A stretch of 64,000 nt of DNA, from NCBI GenBank assembly GCA_031415055.1, contig JANOQZ010000004.1, positions 34,322 to 98,321 of the forward strand, written 5' to 3'. This document shows positions 8,473 through 17,500 of this stretch, piece after piece. The stretch is from JANMOK01 sp031415055 (GTDB lineage Bacteria; Pseudomonadota; Alphaproteobacteria; Rhodobacterales; Rhodobacteraceae). How positions within the stretch are numbered: position 1 is the stretch's first letter; the number at the start of each line of letters is the position of its first letter. The notes beneath the pieces are model-generated. The model saw only the letters and a program-made list of their open reading frames with translations, made no database searches and was not told the origin of the DNA. Position numbers and translations under genes: made by a program.

Positions 8473-8880
8473 TTAAGCGCCGCCAAAGTCGCGCTCTACC
8501 AGTGGGGAACCCGCAAGACGAGCGTGTTGCCATTCGCGCAGGTCGCTGCACAGGCCCGCTTCATTGAAGGTCAGCAGCATGACGCCGTCACCTTCCATGC
8601 GCTGAGAACTTGCCTTTCGCGTTGTGAAAGCGCGCCAAAAGGCGATTGCCCGGTTGCCGGCCAGCAACTCCACCATCTCGAACACCATGTCATTGCCTTG
8701 TTGCTCTTGCGCCAGATTGAACCAGAACAGTTCGAACGTGTTGTAGGGGATTGGAACCGAAAAGGGCGTGTCGCGGTATTCGCTGCCAGCAGCAAAGAGC
8801 GAGGCGAAAAGTTTGGGGTCTTGTGTATGCCAAGCGGATTTGAAGGCGTTCAGCCAAGCGTGGATGTCTCGTTCGGTCAT
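8473..8880 (-). CDS. SnoaL-like / NTF2-fold protein
   Basis: A 135-residue protein with the cone-shaped NTF2 pattern: an N-terminal helix (IHAWLNAFKSAWHTQDPKLFASLF) followed by a DTPF stretch and beta strands (AIAFWRAFTTR, GDGVMLLTFNEAGLCSDLREWQHAR). Proteins of this fold are small cytoplasmic isomerases, hydrolases or ligand binders, and no specific reaction can be assigned. It converges with the rhmD operon with a 9-nt gap, so it is probably a single-gene unit. Length is normal for the fold. Confidence 0.75.
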   Translation of the reverse strand: MTERDIHAWLNAFKSAWHTQDPKLFASLFAAGSEYRDTPFSVPIPYNTFELFWFNLAQEQQGNDMVFEMVELLAGNRAIAFWRAFTTRKASSQRMEGDGVMLLTFNEAGLCSDLREWQHARLAGSPLVERDFGGA

Positions 8881-9018
8881 CGCTCTCAGGTCCTAGGGCG
8901 CTAGAATAGTTTTGGATTGAACTAGCGCATATTTCGCAATCGCTCGGATGGATTTCGCAACCTGCGTGTTTTAGCGTGTCAGTCGGCGAAATGTGGGAGT
9001 TGGGATAGAAAGGTTGCG

Positions 9019-9441
9019 ATGAATGAACTGGATGAACTATGTCAGAATCTGCGGTTGCTTTCCAGCTATGAGCCGTCCATCGCGGCATTGCGCCGGAAAT
9101 TGTCGTTCAACTGACAGCAATTCAACAAGTATCTGGCTGGCGGCGTTTTCCCGTCGCGCCGCAATATGCGCAGAATCTGCGATCATTTTGGGATTACGGA
9201 TTCAGAAATACTTCTGCCACACCACAATTTTTCACAACTTGTTTCACTGAAATCTTCGAAAGAGAAAGCCAAAGATAATTCGCCGGAATGCAAGCCGCTG
9301 TATCGCCTGCCGGAGAATTCCCGTGCGGTGCCAGAGCGGTATATTGGTGTGTATTTTCTCTATTCACTGGCGTTCGTGCTGGAAAATCTGGCTTCCAGCA
9401 ATAAACATGGAGATGGAATTATAGAGGCGTCGGCGGATTAG
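9019..9441 (+). pseudogene. HTH (XRE-type) regulator gene interrupted by an in-frame TGA
   Basis: A single reading frame runs from ATG 9019 to a stop at 9439-9441, but codon 32 (9112-9114) is TGA. Across the stop it reads ...LRRKLSFN*QQFNKYLAGGVFPSRRNMRRICDHFGI. This is a continuous helix-turn-helix in which the stop replaces the Arg usual in related roseobacter-type regulators (NRQQFN), so a CGA-to-TGA transition fits. Residues after about 120 (YIGVYFLYSL...) look like the start of a ligand-binding domain that is cut short. The ribosome-binding site (AAGG, 9010-9013) is intact. I read it as a recently inactivated regulator. Confidence 0.75.
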
Positions 9442-9608
9442 TTCGGCACGACGGCATTCTCAAATTGACGTGGGGAATGCGTCATTATGCGTCACTACGC
9501 GCAGCCAATGCGAAATGGTCATACGCCGCGCGTTTCTTGACTATGCTTGATGATCGGGCCGGGTATTTGACTTGTCCGCGGCGACCCAGGCCAAGGCAAG
9601 GTTTTGTG

Positions 9609-10020
9609 ATGACAAGCCGGTTCAAGACTCTTTTTTCGCCCTTTCGCCTGCGTGGTTTGGAATTACCAAACCGGCTCGTTTCAACGGCGCATGGCACCTA
9701 TATGCCGAAGGGTGGCTCGCAGACCGATCAGATTGCGCTCTACCAATCCGCCCCCGCGGCTGGTGGCGTTGGGCTGATCATTCTGGAGGCGACCTCGGTT
9801 CATTGGACGGCCATTGGCGGCCCGCGCCTTGCGGTGGCGGCGGATGATGATTGCATTCCAGGTTACGCCAAGTTTTTTTGATGCAATCCACGCCTATGGC
9901 ACCACCGCCCTTGTCCAGTTTTATCATCCGGGCCGCGACGACATTGCCGGTGGCACCAAAGCCGACTATACAAGGATGTTGCTGCAATCATGGCCACGTT
10001 CGAAAAGCAAATTTGGTTGA
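9609..10020 (+). pseudogene. Frameshifted, truncated NADH:flavin oxidoreductase (old yellow enzyme / 2,4-dienoyl-CoA reductase family)
   Basis: The first frame gives a clear OYE N-terminus (FKTLFSPFRLRGLELPNRLV, then STAHGTYMPKGG and GLIILEATSVH). It stops at a run of seven T (9873-9879). Dropping one T restores FFDAIHAYGTTALVQFYHPGRDDIAGG in the next frame up to TGA 10018-10020. The remainder of the roughly 400-650-residue enzyme, including the rest of the flavin barrel, is absent because the convergent galU end follows at once. It is therefore a double-damaged remnant: a homopolymer insertion plus a 3' deletion. No function is expected. Confidence 0.82.
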
Positions 10021-10041
10021 GGGGCAGATGCAACATGGGGT

Positions 10042-10956
10042 TCAGGCTGTGGCCTCTGCCGAAGAATTATGCGTGTTCCGCGTGGCTTTATCCGCGTCGT
10101 GATGACCTTCGATAGTACCATATTTTTCCCGTTGCTTGAGCATTTCACGGCGGGCAACGCCGGCTTCAATCAGCCCGTCGAGTGAACCGCAATCGTATCT
10201 GGCGCCGGAAAACCGGAATGCCGTCAGTCCAACATCAAGTGCGTCTTGCGCGATGGCATCGGTGAGTTGAACTTCATTTCCCTTCCCCGGTTTTGTCGAC
10301 GCCAGCGTTTGCATGACAACCGGATCCAGCAAATAACGGCCAACAGCCGCCAAGTTCGACGCGGCATTTCCCTTTTTCGGTTTTTCGACCATCCCCGTGG
10401 CGGGAACACATCTTCGATGCGTCTGGCCAGTGGGTGTGAATATGCCAAAGTGCGACGTTTCGGAAGCATCGACATCCATTGCCGCGACCATGTGCCCGCC
10501 CGCGTAATCTTGCGCCATTTCAATCAGGCAGGATTCACCCATGATCACATCGTCGGGCAGGATGATGCCAATCGGTCCGGGAAGCACAACGTCTGAGCAA
10601 CACAAGACCGCATGACCTAAGCCAAGCGGGGAACTTTGCATGACAAAAACAACATCGGCATCGTTTGCCAGCGACTTTTCCCGAAAGATTGCAGATCGGT
10701 CCGACATGCCGTCACTTGGCATCGGGTGAATGTCGGGCCGACCTTTTGTTACGTAGTCGCAAATGGCAGTTTTTGTCGGATGGACAACAATCACGACCCT
10801 TTCTGCGCCACTTGCCAAAGCTTCAGCAACGGCAAAATGCAATACCGGCCGGTCGTAAATCGGCAACAATTCCTTTGGTGTGACTTTGGTCAGCGGAAAC
10901 AATCGTGTGCCTCGACCGGCAGCAGGGATGATTACCGTTCTGATAGTTGTGGGCAT
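10042..10956 (-). CDS. galU: UTP-glucose-1-phosphate uridylyltransferase
   Basis: A 304-residue cytoplasmic nucleotidyltransferase. The nucleotide loop AAGRGTRLFP is at residues 12-21 and TKVTPKELLPI follows, as in GalU. Later motifs include LGHAVLC, VILPDDV and GKGNEVQLTDAI. It makes UDP-glucose from UTP and glucose-1-phosphate. I place the start at ATG 10956, which has AGGAG upstream; the open frame extends 59 codons further but that part is not GalU-like. Its promoter (see 10989-11013) is of the EcfG type. It diverges from the cyclic glucan synthase gene, whose donor substrate is UDP-glucose, so the pair is probably a stress-induced glucan module (inference). The extreme C-terminus (KATRNTHNSSAEATA) is low complexity. 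Confidence 0.93.
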   Translation of the reverse strand: MPTTIRTVIIPAAGRGTRLFPLTKVTPKELLPIYDRPVLHFAVAEALASGAERVVIVVHPTKTAICDYVTKGRPDIHPMPSDGMSDRSAIFREKSLANDADVVFVMQSSPLGLGHAVLCCSDVVLPGPIGIILPDDVIMGESCLIEMAQDYAGGHMVAAMDVDASETSHFGIFTPTGQTHRRCVPATGMVEKPKKGNAASNLAAVGRYLLDPVVMQTLASTKPGKGNEVQLTDAIAQDALDVGLTAFRFSGARYDCGSLDGLIEAGVARREMLKQREKYGTIEGHHDADKATRNTHNSSAEATA

Positions 10957-10988
10957 TGATCTCTCCTGAAAGCCGACCTTACACAAAG

Positions 10989-11013
10989 AACGACCGGGGG
11001 CAGGGATAGTTCC
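10989..11013 (-). promoter_or_regulatory. EcfG-dependent promoter for galU
   Basis: On the minus strand GGAAC (11013-11009) is followed by exactly 16 nt and CGTT (10992-10989), the consensus of the alphaproteobacterial general stress sigma factor. It sits 33 nt upstream of the galU ATG. This and the plus-strand promoter at 11193 together explain the 320-nt intergenic stretch 10957-11276, in which I see no other gene. Confidence 0.8.
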
Positions 11014-11192
11014 CGAAAACTGTTGAAAAGTCGGGCAGCACGTCACGAAATTTTGTCGGCGAACGGCGTAATCTTGGCCATCGAATTTGATTGAAATTCT
11101 GCGAATCCAAAATTGCCCAAAGGGCACAGGCACTTAGCGCCTGCTGGCAAAAGAGTACGCCGGAACGTCGCTGCAAACCGCACGAATATCCC

Positions 11193-11217
11193 GGAACCAA
11201 TGTCAAATTCCGGCGTT
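11193..11217 (+). promoter_or_regulatory. EcfG-dependent promoter for the CsbD-like gene and ndvB
   Basis: GGAAC (11193-11197), a 16-nt spacer and CGTT (11214-11217) match the EcfG consensus exactly, 60 nt before the ATG at 11277. No separate promoter is evident before ndvB, which begins 2 nt after that small gene, so both are probably transcribed from here. Confidence 0.8.
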
Positions 11218-11276
11218 GAGTCTGCGTTCACAGGAGATTTCAGCCTGCTGACACATATCAACCTGAGGAGCAGCCG

Positions 11277-11546
11277 ATGAACTGGGATCAGATTGAGACC
11301 AAATGGGCCGAAATGGCACGCCGCATTCAAGTAGAATGGCCGTTCCGTCCGATTTTTGCATTAGACAACGCCACGACGGACAAGCGCCCCGAAACGTTAG
11401 CGGATGGTAGATCCGGCACAACGGCGCCGATGGAAAACCCTGAAGCCGACCACTGGGGATTTTCCGAGCAAATCCAGAAAGTTGAAAGTTCGTCGCGCGA
11501 TCACCTAGTCGTTGCCGATACCGTCGCCGGTCGCAAGCGGGCGTAG
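11277..11546 (+). CDS. Small CsbD-like N-terminus protein of unknown function
   Basis: An 89-residue hydrophilic protein. The first 20 residues (MNWDQIETKWAEMARRIQVE) resemble the start of CsbD-family stress proteins (MNxDxIEGKWKxxxGxVKxKW), but the rest (PFRPIFALDNATTDKRPE and onward) does not follow the CsbD repeat and is not recognised. A GAGGAG ribosome-binding site precedes the ATG by 7 nt. The gene sits between an EcfG promoter and ndvB with a 2-nt gap, so it is a stress-induced leader gene of the glucan synthase operon. A regulatory or purely stress-protective role cannot be decided from sequence. Confidence 0.65.
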   Translation: MNWDQIETKWAEMARRIQVEWPFRPIFALDNATTDKRPETLADGRSGTTAPMENPEADHWGFSEQIQKVESSSRDHLVVADTVAGRKRA

Positions 11547-11548
11547 TC

Positions 11549-14500
11549 TTGATTTTCGGTCTCCTCAAATTTGAAAGTGGCGTCTGGAGTGACGTCAACC
11601 CGATACGCAGTGACCTTTTCGGCCCGGAAAGGTTGGAACGCCACGCCGAATCTTTGGCGGCGGCGCAGACTGTTACTGACCGCCCTTTGCGGGTTCCAAG
11701 TCTGACCAAAAGGCTGAAACAGAATTCGGCGGTACTATTGGCCGAATACCGCTCCAGTGCGCGGGCGTTACAAAGCGGGCGCATCGTAACGCCAGCGGCC
11801 GAATGGTTGCTGGATAATTATCATCTTGTTGAACAGCAACTAAGCAAAATCACCGACGACCTGCCACTGGGGTATTACCGGCAACTGCCCAAACTCGCCG
11901 ACGGCCCTTTGGTAGGCTATCCGCGCGTGCTGGGGCTTGCGTGGGCCTATGTTGCCCATACGGACAGCTTGATCTCCGGGTTGATGCTCAGCCGGTTTGT
12001 ACAGGCGTACCAAAAAGTCCAACCCCTAGATATTGGTGAGTTGTGGGCGGTGGCGATCACGCTGCGGTTCGTTTTGGTCGAGAACATGCGCCGACTTGCG
12101 GTGCAGATCACGGCGGGACACCAGATGCGGGTTGAGGCGGACGATTTGGTTGACCGGGTATTTGGCGCGAACCAGACCACCCGAACGCCGATGCATATCG
12201 CCCTGGCACCCTACGAAGATTCGGACCTTTCCGAGATACTGGCCGCACAGATGGCCAAGCGTCTGCGCGGTTTTGATCCGGCCGAAACGCCATTGCGCGT
12301 CTGGTTGGAGGATCGATTGCGACGTCAAGACACTTCGATCGATCAGATTGTGCAGAACGCCCTGCATCGACAGAGTGCCACAAACGTGACGATGCGCAAT
12401 ATCGTGACCAGTATGCGCGTGATTTCGGAGCTGGACTGGGCTGATTTCTTTGAGGAAGTGAGCCTTGTCGATACCCGTCTGCGCGAGAGATCCGAGTTTG
12501 GCGCGATGGATTTTGCCACACGCAATCGTTACCGCACCGAGATCGAGATACTGGCGCGCGGATCGGCGCTGACAGAAATCGCGGTAACAGACAAGACATT
12601 GGCGCTGAGCGAAATCGGGGCCAACGAGCGCGAGCGAGACCCTGGGCACGCGCTGATCGGCGCAGGTCGGCCTACTTTGCAAAGTGCTCTGGGGTTCACG
12701 CCATCGCTGCGTGTGCGCTTGAAAGGCCAGTTAAGTCGACTGGGTTTGGCTGGCTATATCGGGGCGATTGCCTTCACGTCAGCCTTGATTCTGATTTGGG
12801 CGCTTTGGCAAGTTGCTAACCTTGGTGTTGCGCCAGCGGCGCTGGTGTTGCTTGCCCTGTTCGGCCTTGGCCCCGCTTTCGAAGCGGCAACCGCCGTTGT
12901 TAACATGGTCATCACCCGAACGGTCAGGCCGAAACTGTTACCGGCACTCGATCTGGCCAGCGGCATTCCCGACCATTTCAAAACACTGGTGGCCGTGCCC
13001 GTGCTGCTGAGCGATGTTGCGGGCTTGACTGCACAGATTGAGCAGTTGGAAGTGCATCATCTGTCCAGCGCAGGCGGCGCGTTGTATTATGCGTTGCTGT
13101 CTGATGGAGCGGACGCTGCCAGCGAAACGATCGACAGCGATGCGGGATTGATTGCCGCTGCGACCGAAGCGATTGCGCGGCTAAACGCCAGTTATCCGCT
13201 GGAGGGGATCCCGCGTTTTCTGTTGTTGCATCGACGACGCCAATGGAATGCTCAAGAAGGCTGCTGGATGGGATGGGAACGCAAACGCGGTAAGTTGCAC
13301 GAATTGAACCGACTGTTGCGGGGCGCCAACGATACCAGCTTTTTGACCGGAATCGCGCAACAGGCGCTGCCGCAAGATGTACGCTATGTCATTACTTTGG
13401 ATGCGGACACTCGACTGCCGCGCGATACAGTACACCGTTTGATTGGAAAAATGGCGCATCCGTTGAATCGCGCCCAAGTTGACGCCGCGTTGGGGCGGGT
13501 GACAATCGGGTACGGAATTGTTCAGCCGCGGGTTGTGGCTGCACTTCCGGTTGGTCACGAGGGTTCGATCTATCAGCAGGTGTTTTCCGGCCCCGGTGGC
13601 ATCGAGCCCTATGCCGCAGCCAATTCCGACGTCTACCAGGATTTGTTTGCTGAAGGGTCGTTCACCGGCAAAGGCATCTATGATGTCGATGCTTTCGAGG
13701 CGGCCATCCAGGGACGCGTGCCCGATAACACCATGCTGAGCCATGATCTGTTCGAGGGCATTTTTGCCCGTGCCGCGTTGGCATCTGACATCGACGTGAT
13801 CGAGGATTATCCGGCGCAATACAATGTTTCCACCAAACGTCAGCACCGCTGGGTTCGCGGCGACTGGCAATTGTTGCCTTGGCTTTTTGGCGCTTGTCGC
13901 GCTGACAAAGGCGGAATTTCGGCAGTGGGCCGCTGGAAGATGATCGACAATCTGCGTCGCTCGGCCACAGTGCCGATGTGTTTGGTCGCGCTTGCCGTGG
14001 GCTGGTTGTTGCCGCTTTCGGCAGCGATCTTCTGGACCAGTTGGCTGCTGGCCCTGCTTGCCTTGCCGCGCATTTTGCCCTTGCCGTTCGCCTTGGTGCC
14101 GGGTCGGGCGGGAATAGATTCGCGCAGCCATTTTACGGCTTTGGCCCGCGATACTTGGGATGCTTTGCGGCAGATAGCGTTGGGTGTGGTGCTTCTGGCC
14201 GATTCCGCCTGGCTTATGCTGGACGCAATTGGCCGCACGTTGGTGCGGATCGGAATTACGCGGCAGCATCTGCTGGAATGGATGACGGCGGCGCAAGTTA
14301 GCACGCAGTCGCAGCCCAATGTGGCCGGACATTTCAGGCAAATGTTTGGCAGTCTGCTGTTGGCTATGGGTATCAGCGCTGGCGTTTTGGCGCTGAATGG
14401 GCAGGTCTGGTTTTTGGTGCTGCCGTTTGTCGCCCTTTGGCTGGCCGCGCCCGCCATCGCTTGGCGCATCAGCCAACCCGTCATTGACAAAGCAGTCTCG

Positions 14501-17500
14501 GCATTGTCGCGGCAAGATGCCGACGACTTGCGGCTGATTTCGCGGCGAACTTGGCGTTATTTCGAAACCTTCGTCACCGCTTCAGAGAATTTCATGCCGC
14601 CGGATAATTTTCAGGAAACGCCGCGCGCGACGATTGCGCATCGAACCTCGCCGACCAATATCGGGCTTTATCTGCTGGCGACCGTTGTTGCCCGCGACAT
14701 GGGATGGATCGGGCAGAAAGCAGCACTGGAACGACTAGAAGCGACTTTGGCTGCGATGCAGAGATTGCCGCGTTTTCGCGGGCATTTCTACAATTGGTAT
14801 GACACGCGCGACTTTCGGGTACTGAACCCGCCTTACATTTCATCGGTGGACAGCGGCAATCTTGCTGGTCACCTGATCGCGGTCGCGCAATCTTGCCGGG
14901 AGTGGCGCGATACGCCGACGGATGCCGAACAAATCCGGCTGGGTTTGGGGGACACGCTGCGTCTGGCGCAGCAGGCTTTGGGGTCGGCCACGCGATTGGG
15001 AAATGCAAACGCGACAGAAATATTCGAAATTTTTGATGATCTTGAAAGTATGCTCGCGCCGAATAGGGAGCGACCGGCGGCTGATCTGGCAGCGATAATG
15101 GCGTTGACCGATCGCGCGTCTGAATTGGTGCTGAAGATCGGTGCGGGTGAAGAGGACTTGGTGTTCTGGACCACAGCACTTGGCCGTTGTGTCTCTGAAC
15201 ATTTAGCCGATCAAAACGCGGCTGACCTGAAACGATTGGAAGCAGTGGCGACGCTGGCCCACGAATTTGCGGTGGCGATGGAATTTGGTTTTCTGCTTAA
15301 CCCCGACAAGAAACTTTTGTCGATTGGATTTTCAGTTGAAACCAACAGCCTTGACGAAAATTGCTACGATCTATTGGCGTCGGAGGCCCGGCTATCGAGC
15401 CTTTTTGCTATCGCCAAGGGTGACGTGGAGACTCGGCATTGGTTCAGGCTTGGGCGCGGGGCAACGCCGCTGGGGTCTGGTTCGGCACTGATCTCGTGGT
15501 CGGGCAGCATGTTTGAATATCTGATGCCTTCGCTGGTCATGCGGGCGCCTGAGGGTTCGGTGCTGGCGCAGACCAATCGGCTGATTGTGGCGCGACAGCA
15601 GGCATACGGGCGAGCGTTGGACATTCCATGGGGTATTTCGGAATCGTCCTACAATGCGCGCGATCTGGAAATGACGTATCAATATTCTAATTTTGGCGTG
15701 CCAGGACTGGGACTAAAGCGTGGCCTAAGTGAAAACCGCGTGATTGCGCCTTACGCGACTGGGTTGGCTGCAATGGTCGACCCGAGTGCGGCTCGGCACA
15801 ATTTCGCAAAGTTGAAAGACTTGGGCGCGGAAGGGCGCTTTGGTTTTTACGAGGCTTTGGATTTCACCTCGGCACGCTTGCCCGAGGGCGATGATATGCA
15901 AATTGTGCGCAGTTTCATGGCGCACCACCAGGGTATGACGATAACGGCAATCGCCAATAGTTTGCAGGATGGTCGATTGCGGGCTCGCTTTCATGCCGAA
16001 CCAATGATCCGAGCGGTAGAATTGTTGTTGCAAGAGCGTGTGCCGCGCGACGTAGCGACCGCGCATCCGCGGGCGGAAGAGGTGCTTGTCGGTGCGCATG
16101 ACGTTAGCGACATGGCGGTTGTGCGCCGGTTCGATGCGCCCGATCAGGAACCGCCCACCGTGCATGTGCTGTCAAATGGACGCTACAGTGTCATGCTAAC
16201 GCCAACGGGAGCGGGCTTTAGCCGCTGGCGCGACATTGCAATTACCCGTTGGCGGGCGTTTTCGTCACCAGAGGCGTTCGGTTCATTCATCTTTGTGCGC
16301 GACACCAAGTCGGGTGCGGCATGGTCGGCAGCGGTTCAACCGACGCGGGCGGACGCAGCACTTCACCGCGCCGTATTTTGTGAGCATCATGCAGCGTTTA
16401 CCCACCAAGGCGCCGGGCTGACCACTACGACTGAAATTGTGATATCCTCCGAGACCGATGCCGAGGCGCGGCGCGTGACCCTGACCAACAGCGGGCGGCG
16501 TGCGCGCGAGATCGACTTGACGTCATATGCCGAGTTGGTGTTGGCACCTTTTGCCGCCGATCTGGCGCATCCGGCATTTTCCAAAATGTTCGTGGTGACG
16601 GATTATTTGCCGGAATTGGAAGTAATCATCGCCACGCGCCGCCGACGTTCGCCCGGTGAGGCCGAAATTTGGGCAGCGCATATTGCGGTCGTCGAAGGCG
16701 AGCAATCGGCACCGGTCGAAATTGAAACCGACCGCGCTCGCTTCATCGGCCGTGGGAACAACATTACACAAGCAGCGATGGCCGAAGCACCGCTTTCGGG
16801 CACGACCGGCACCGTGCTTGACCCGATATTTTCCATCCGCCGCCGAGTGATCGTTCCCCCCGGCGGCATTGCGCGAGTGACGTTTTGGACAATGGTTGCT
16901 GACTCATCTGCCGACTTGTTGGATTTGGTTGACCGCCACCGTGACGCGGCAGCGTTTGAACGTGCCGCGACATTGGCCTGGACAGAGGCGCAGGTTTTGC
17001 TGCGCCATCTGGGTGTCACCAATTCCGAAGCCTCTGATTTTCAGAAACTGGCTGGGTTTATTTTGCGCGGAGACTCGCGGTTGCGTTCGACTCCGGCGCG
17101 TGTACTGGCAGGTGCGGGTGCCCAATCGGGACTGTGGCTGCACGGAATTTCCGGCGACCTGCCGATCGTATTGTTCTTGATAGACGACACCCAGGATATT
17201 GGGCAATTGAAGCAGGTTCTGGCGGCACATGAGTATTGGCGCACACGTCAATTGCATGTCGATCTGGTGATTTTGAATGAACGCGCGTCGTCGTACGTTC
17301 AGGACTTGCACATTGCCGTTGAAACGGCGGTGCGGTCGGCGCAGTTACGCCCGCGTTCTGAGACCGGATCGGGACCGGCGCAGGGGTCGATATATACGTT
17401 GCGGGCGGATTTGATCTCCGCTGAATCGCGTGCGCTGCTGTTGTCGTCGGCGAAGGTCGTCCTGGTCGCCAGCCGTGGCAGTATCGGCGAGCAGATCGAG

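Noticed and set aside
9112..9114. TGA in the HTH gene as a selenocysteine or programmed read-through codon
   Set aside because: The residue replaced is an Arg in a DNA-binding helix, there is no selenoprotein context, and the neighbouring gene is also dead. A nonsense mutation is simpler.
13181..14515. Long minus-strand open frame (444 codons) inside the glucan synthase gene
   Set aside because: It is antisense to the GT84 domain, rich in Arg/His/Gln, and has no family features or ribosome-binding site. It is an overprint of a high-GC third-position gene.
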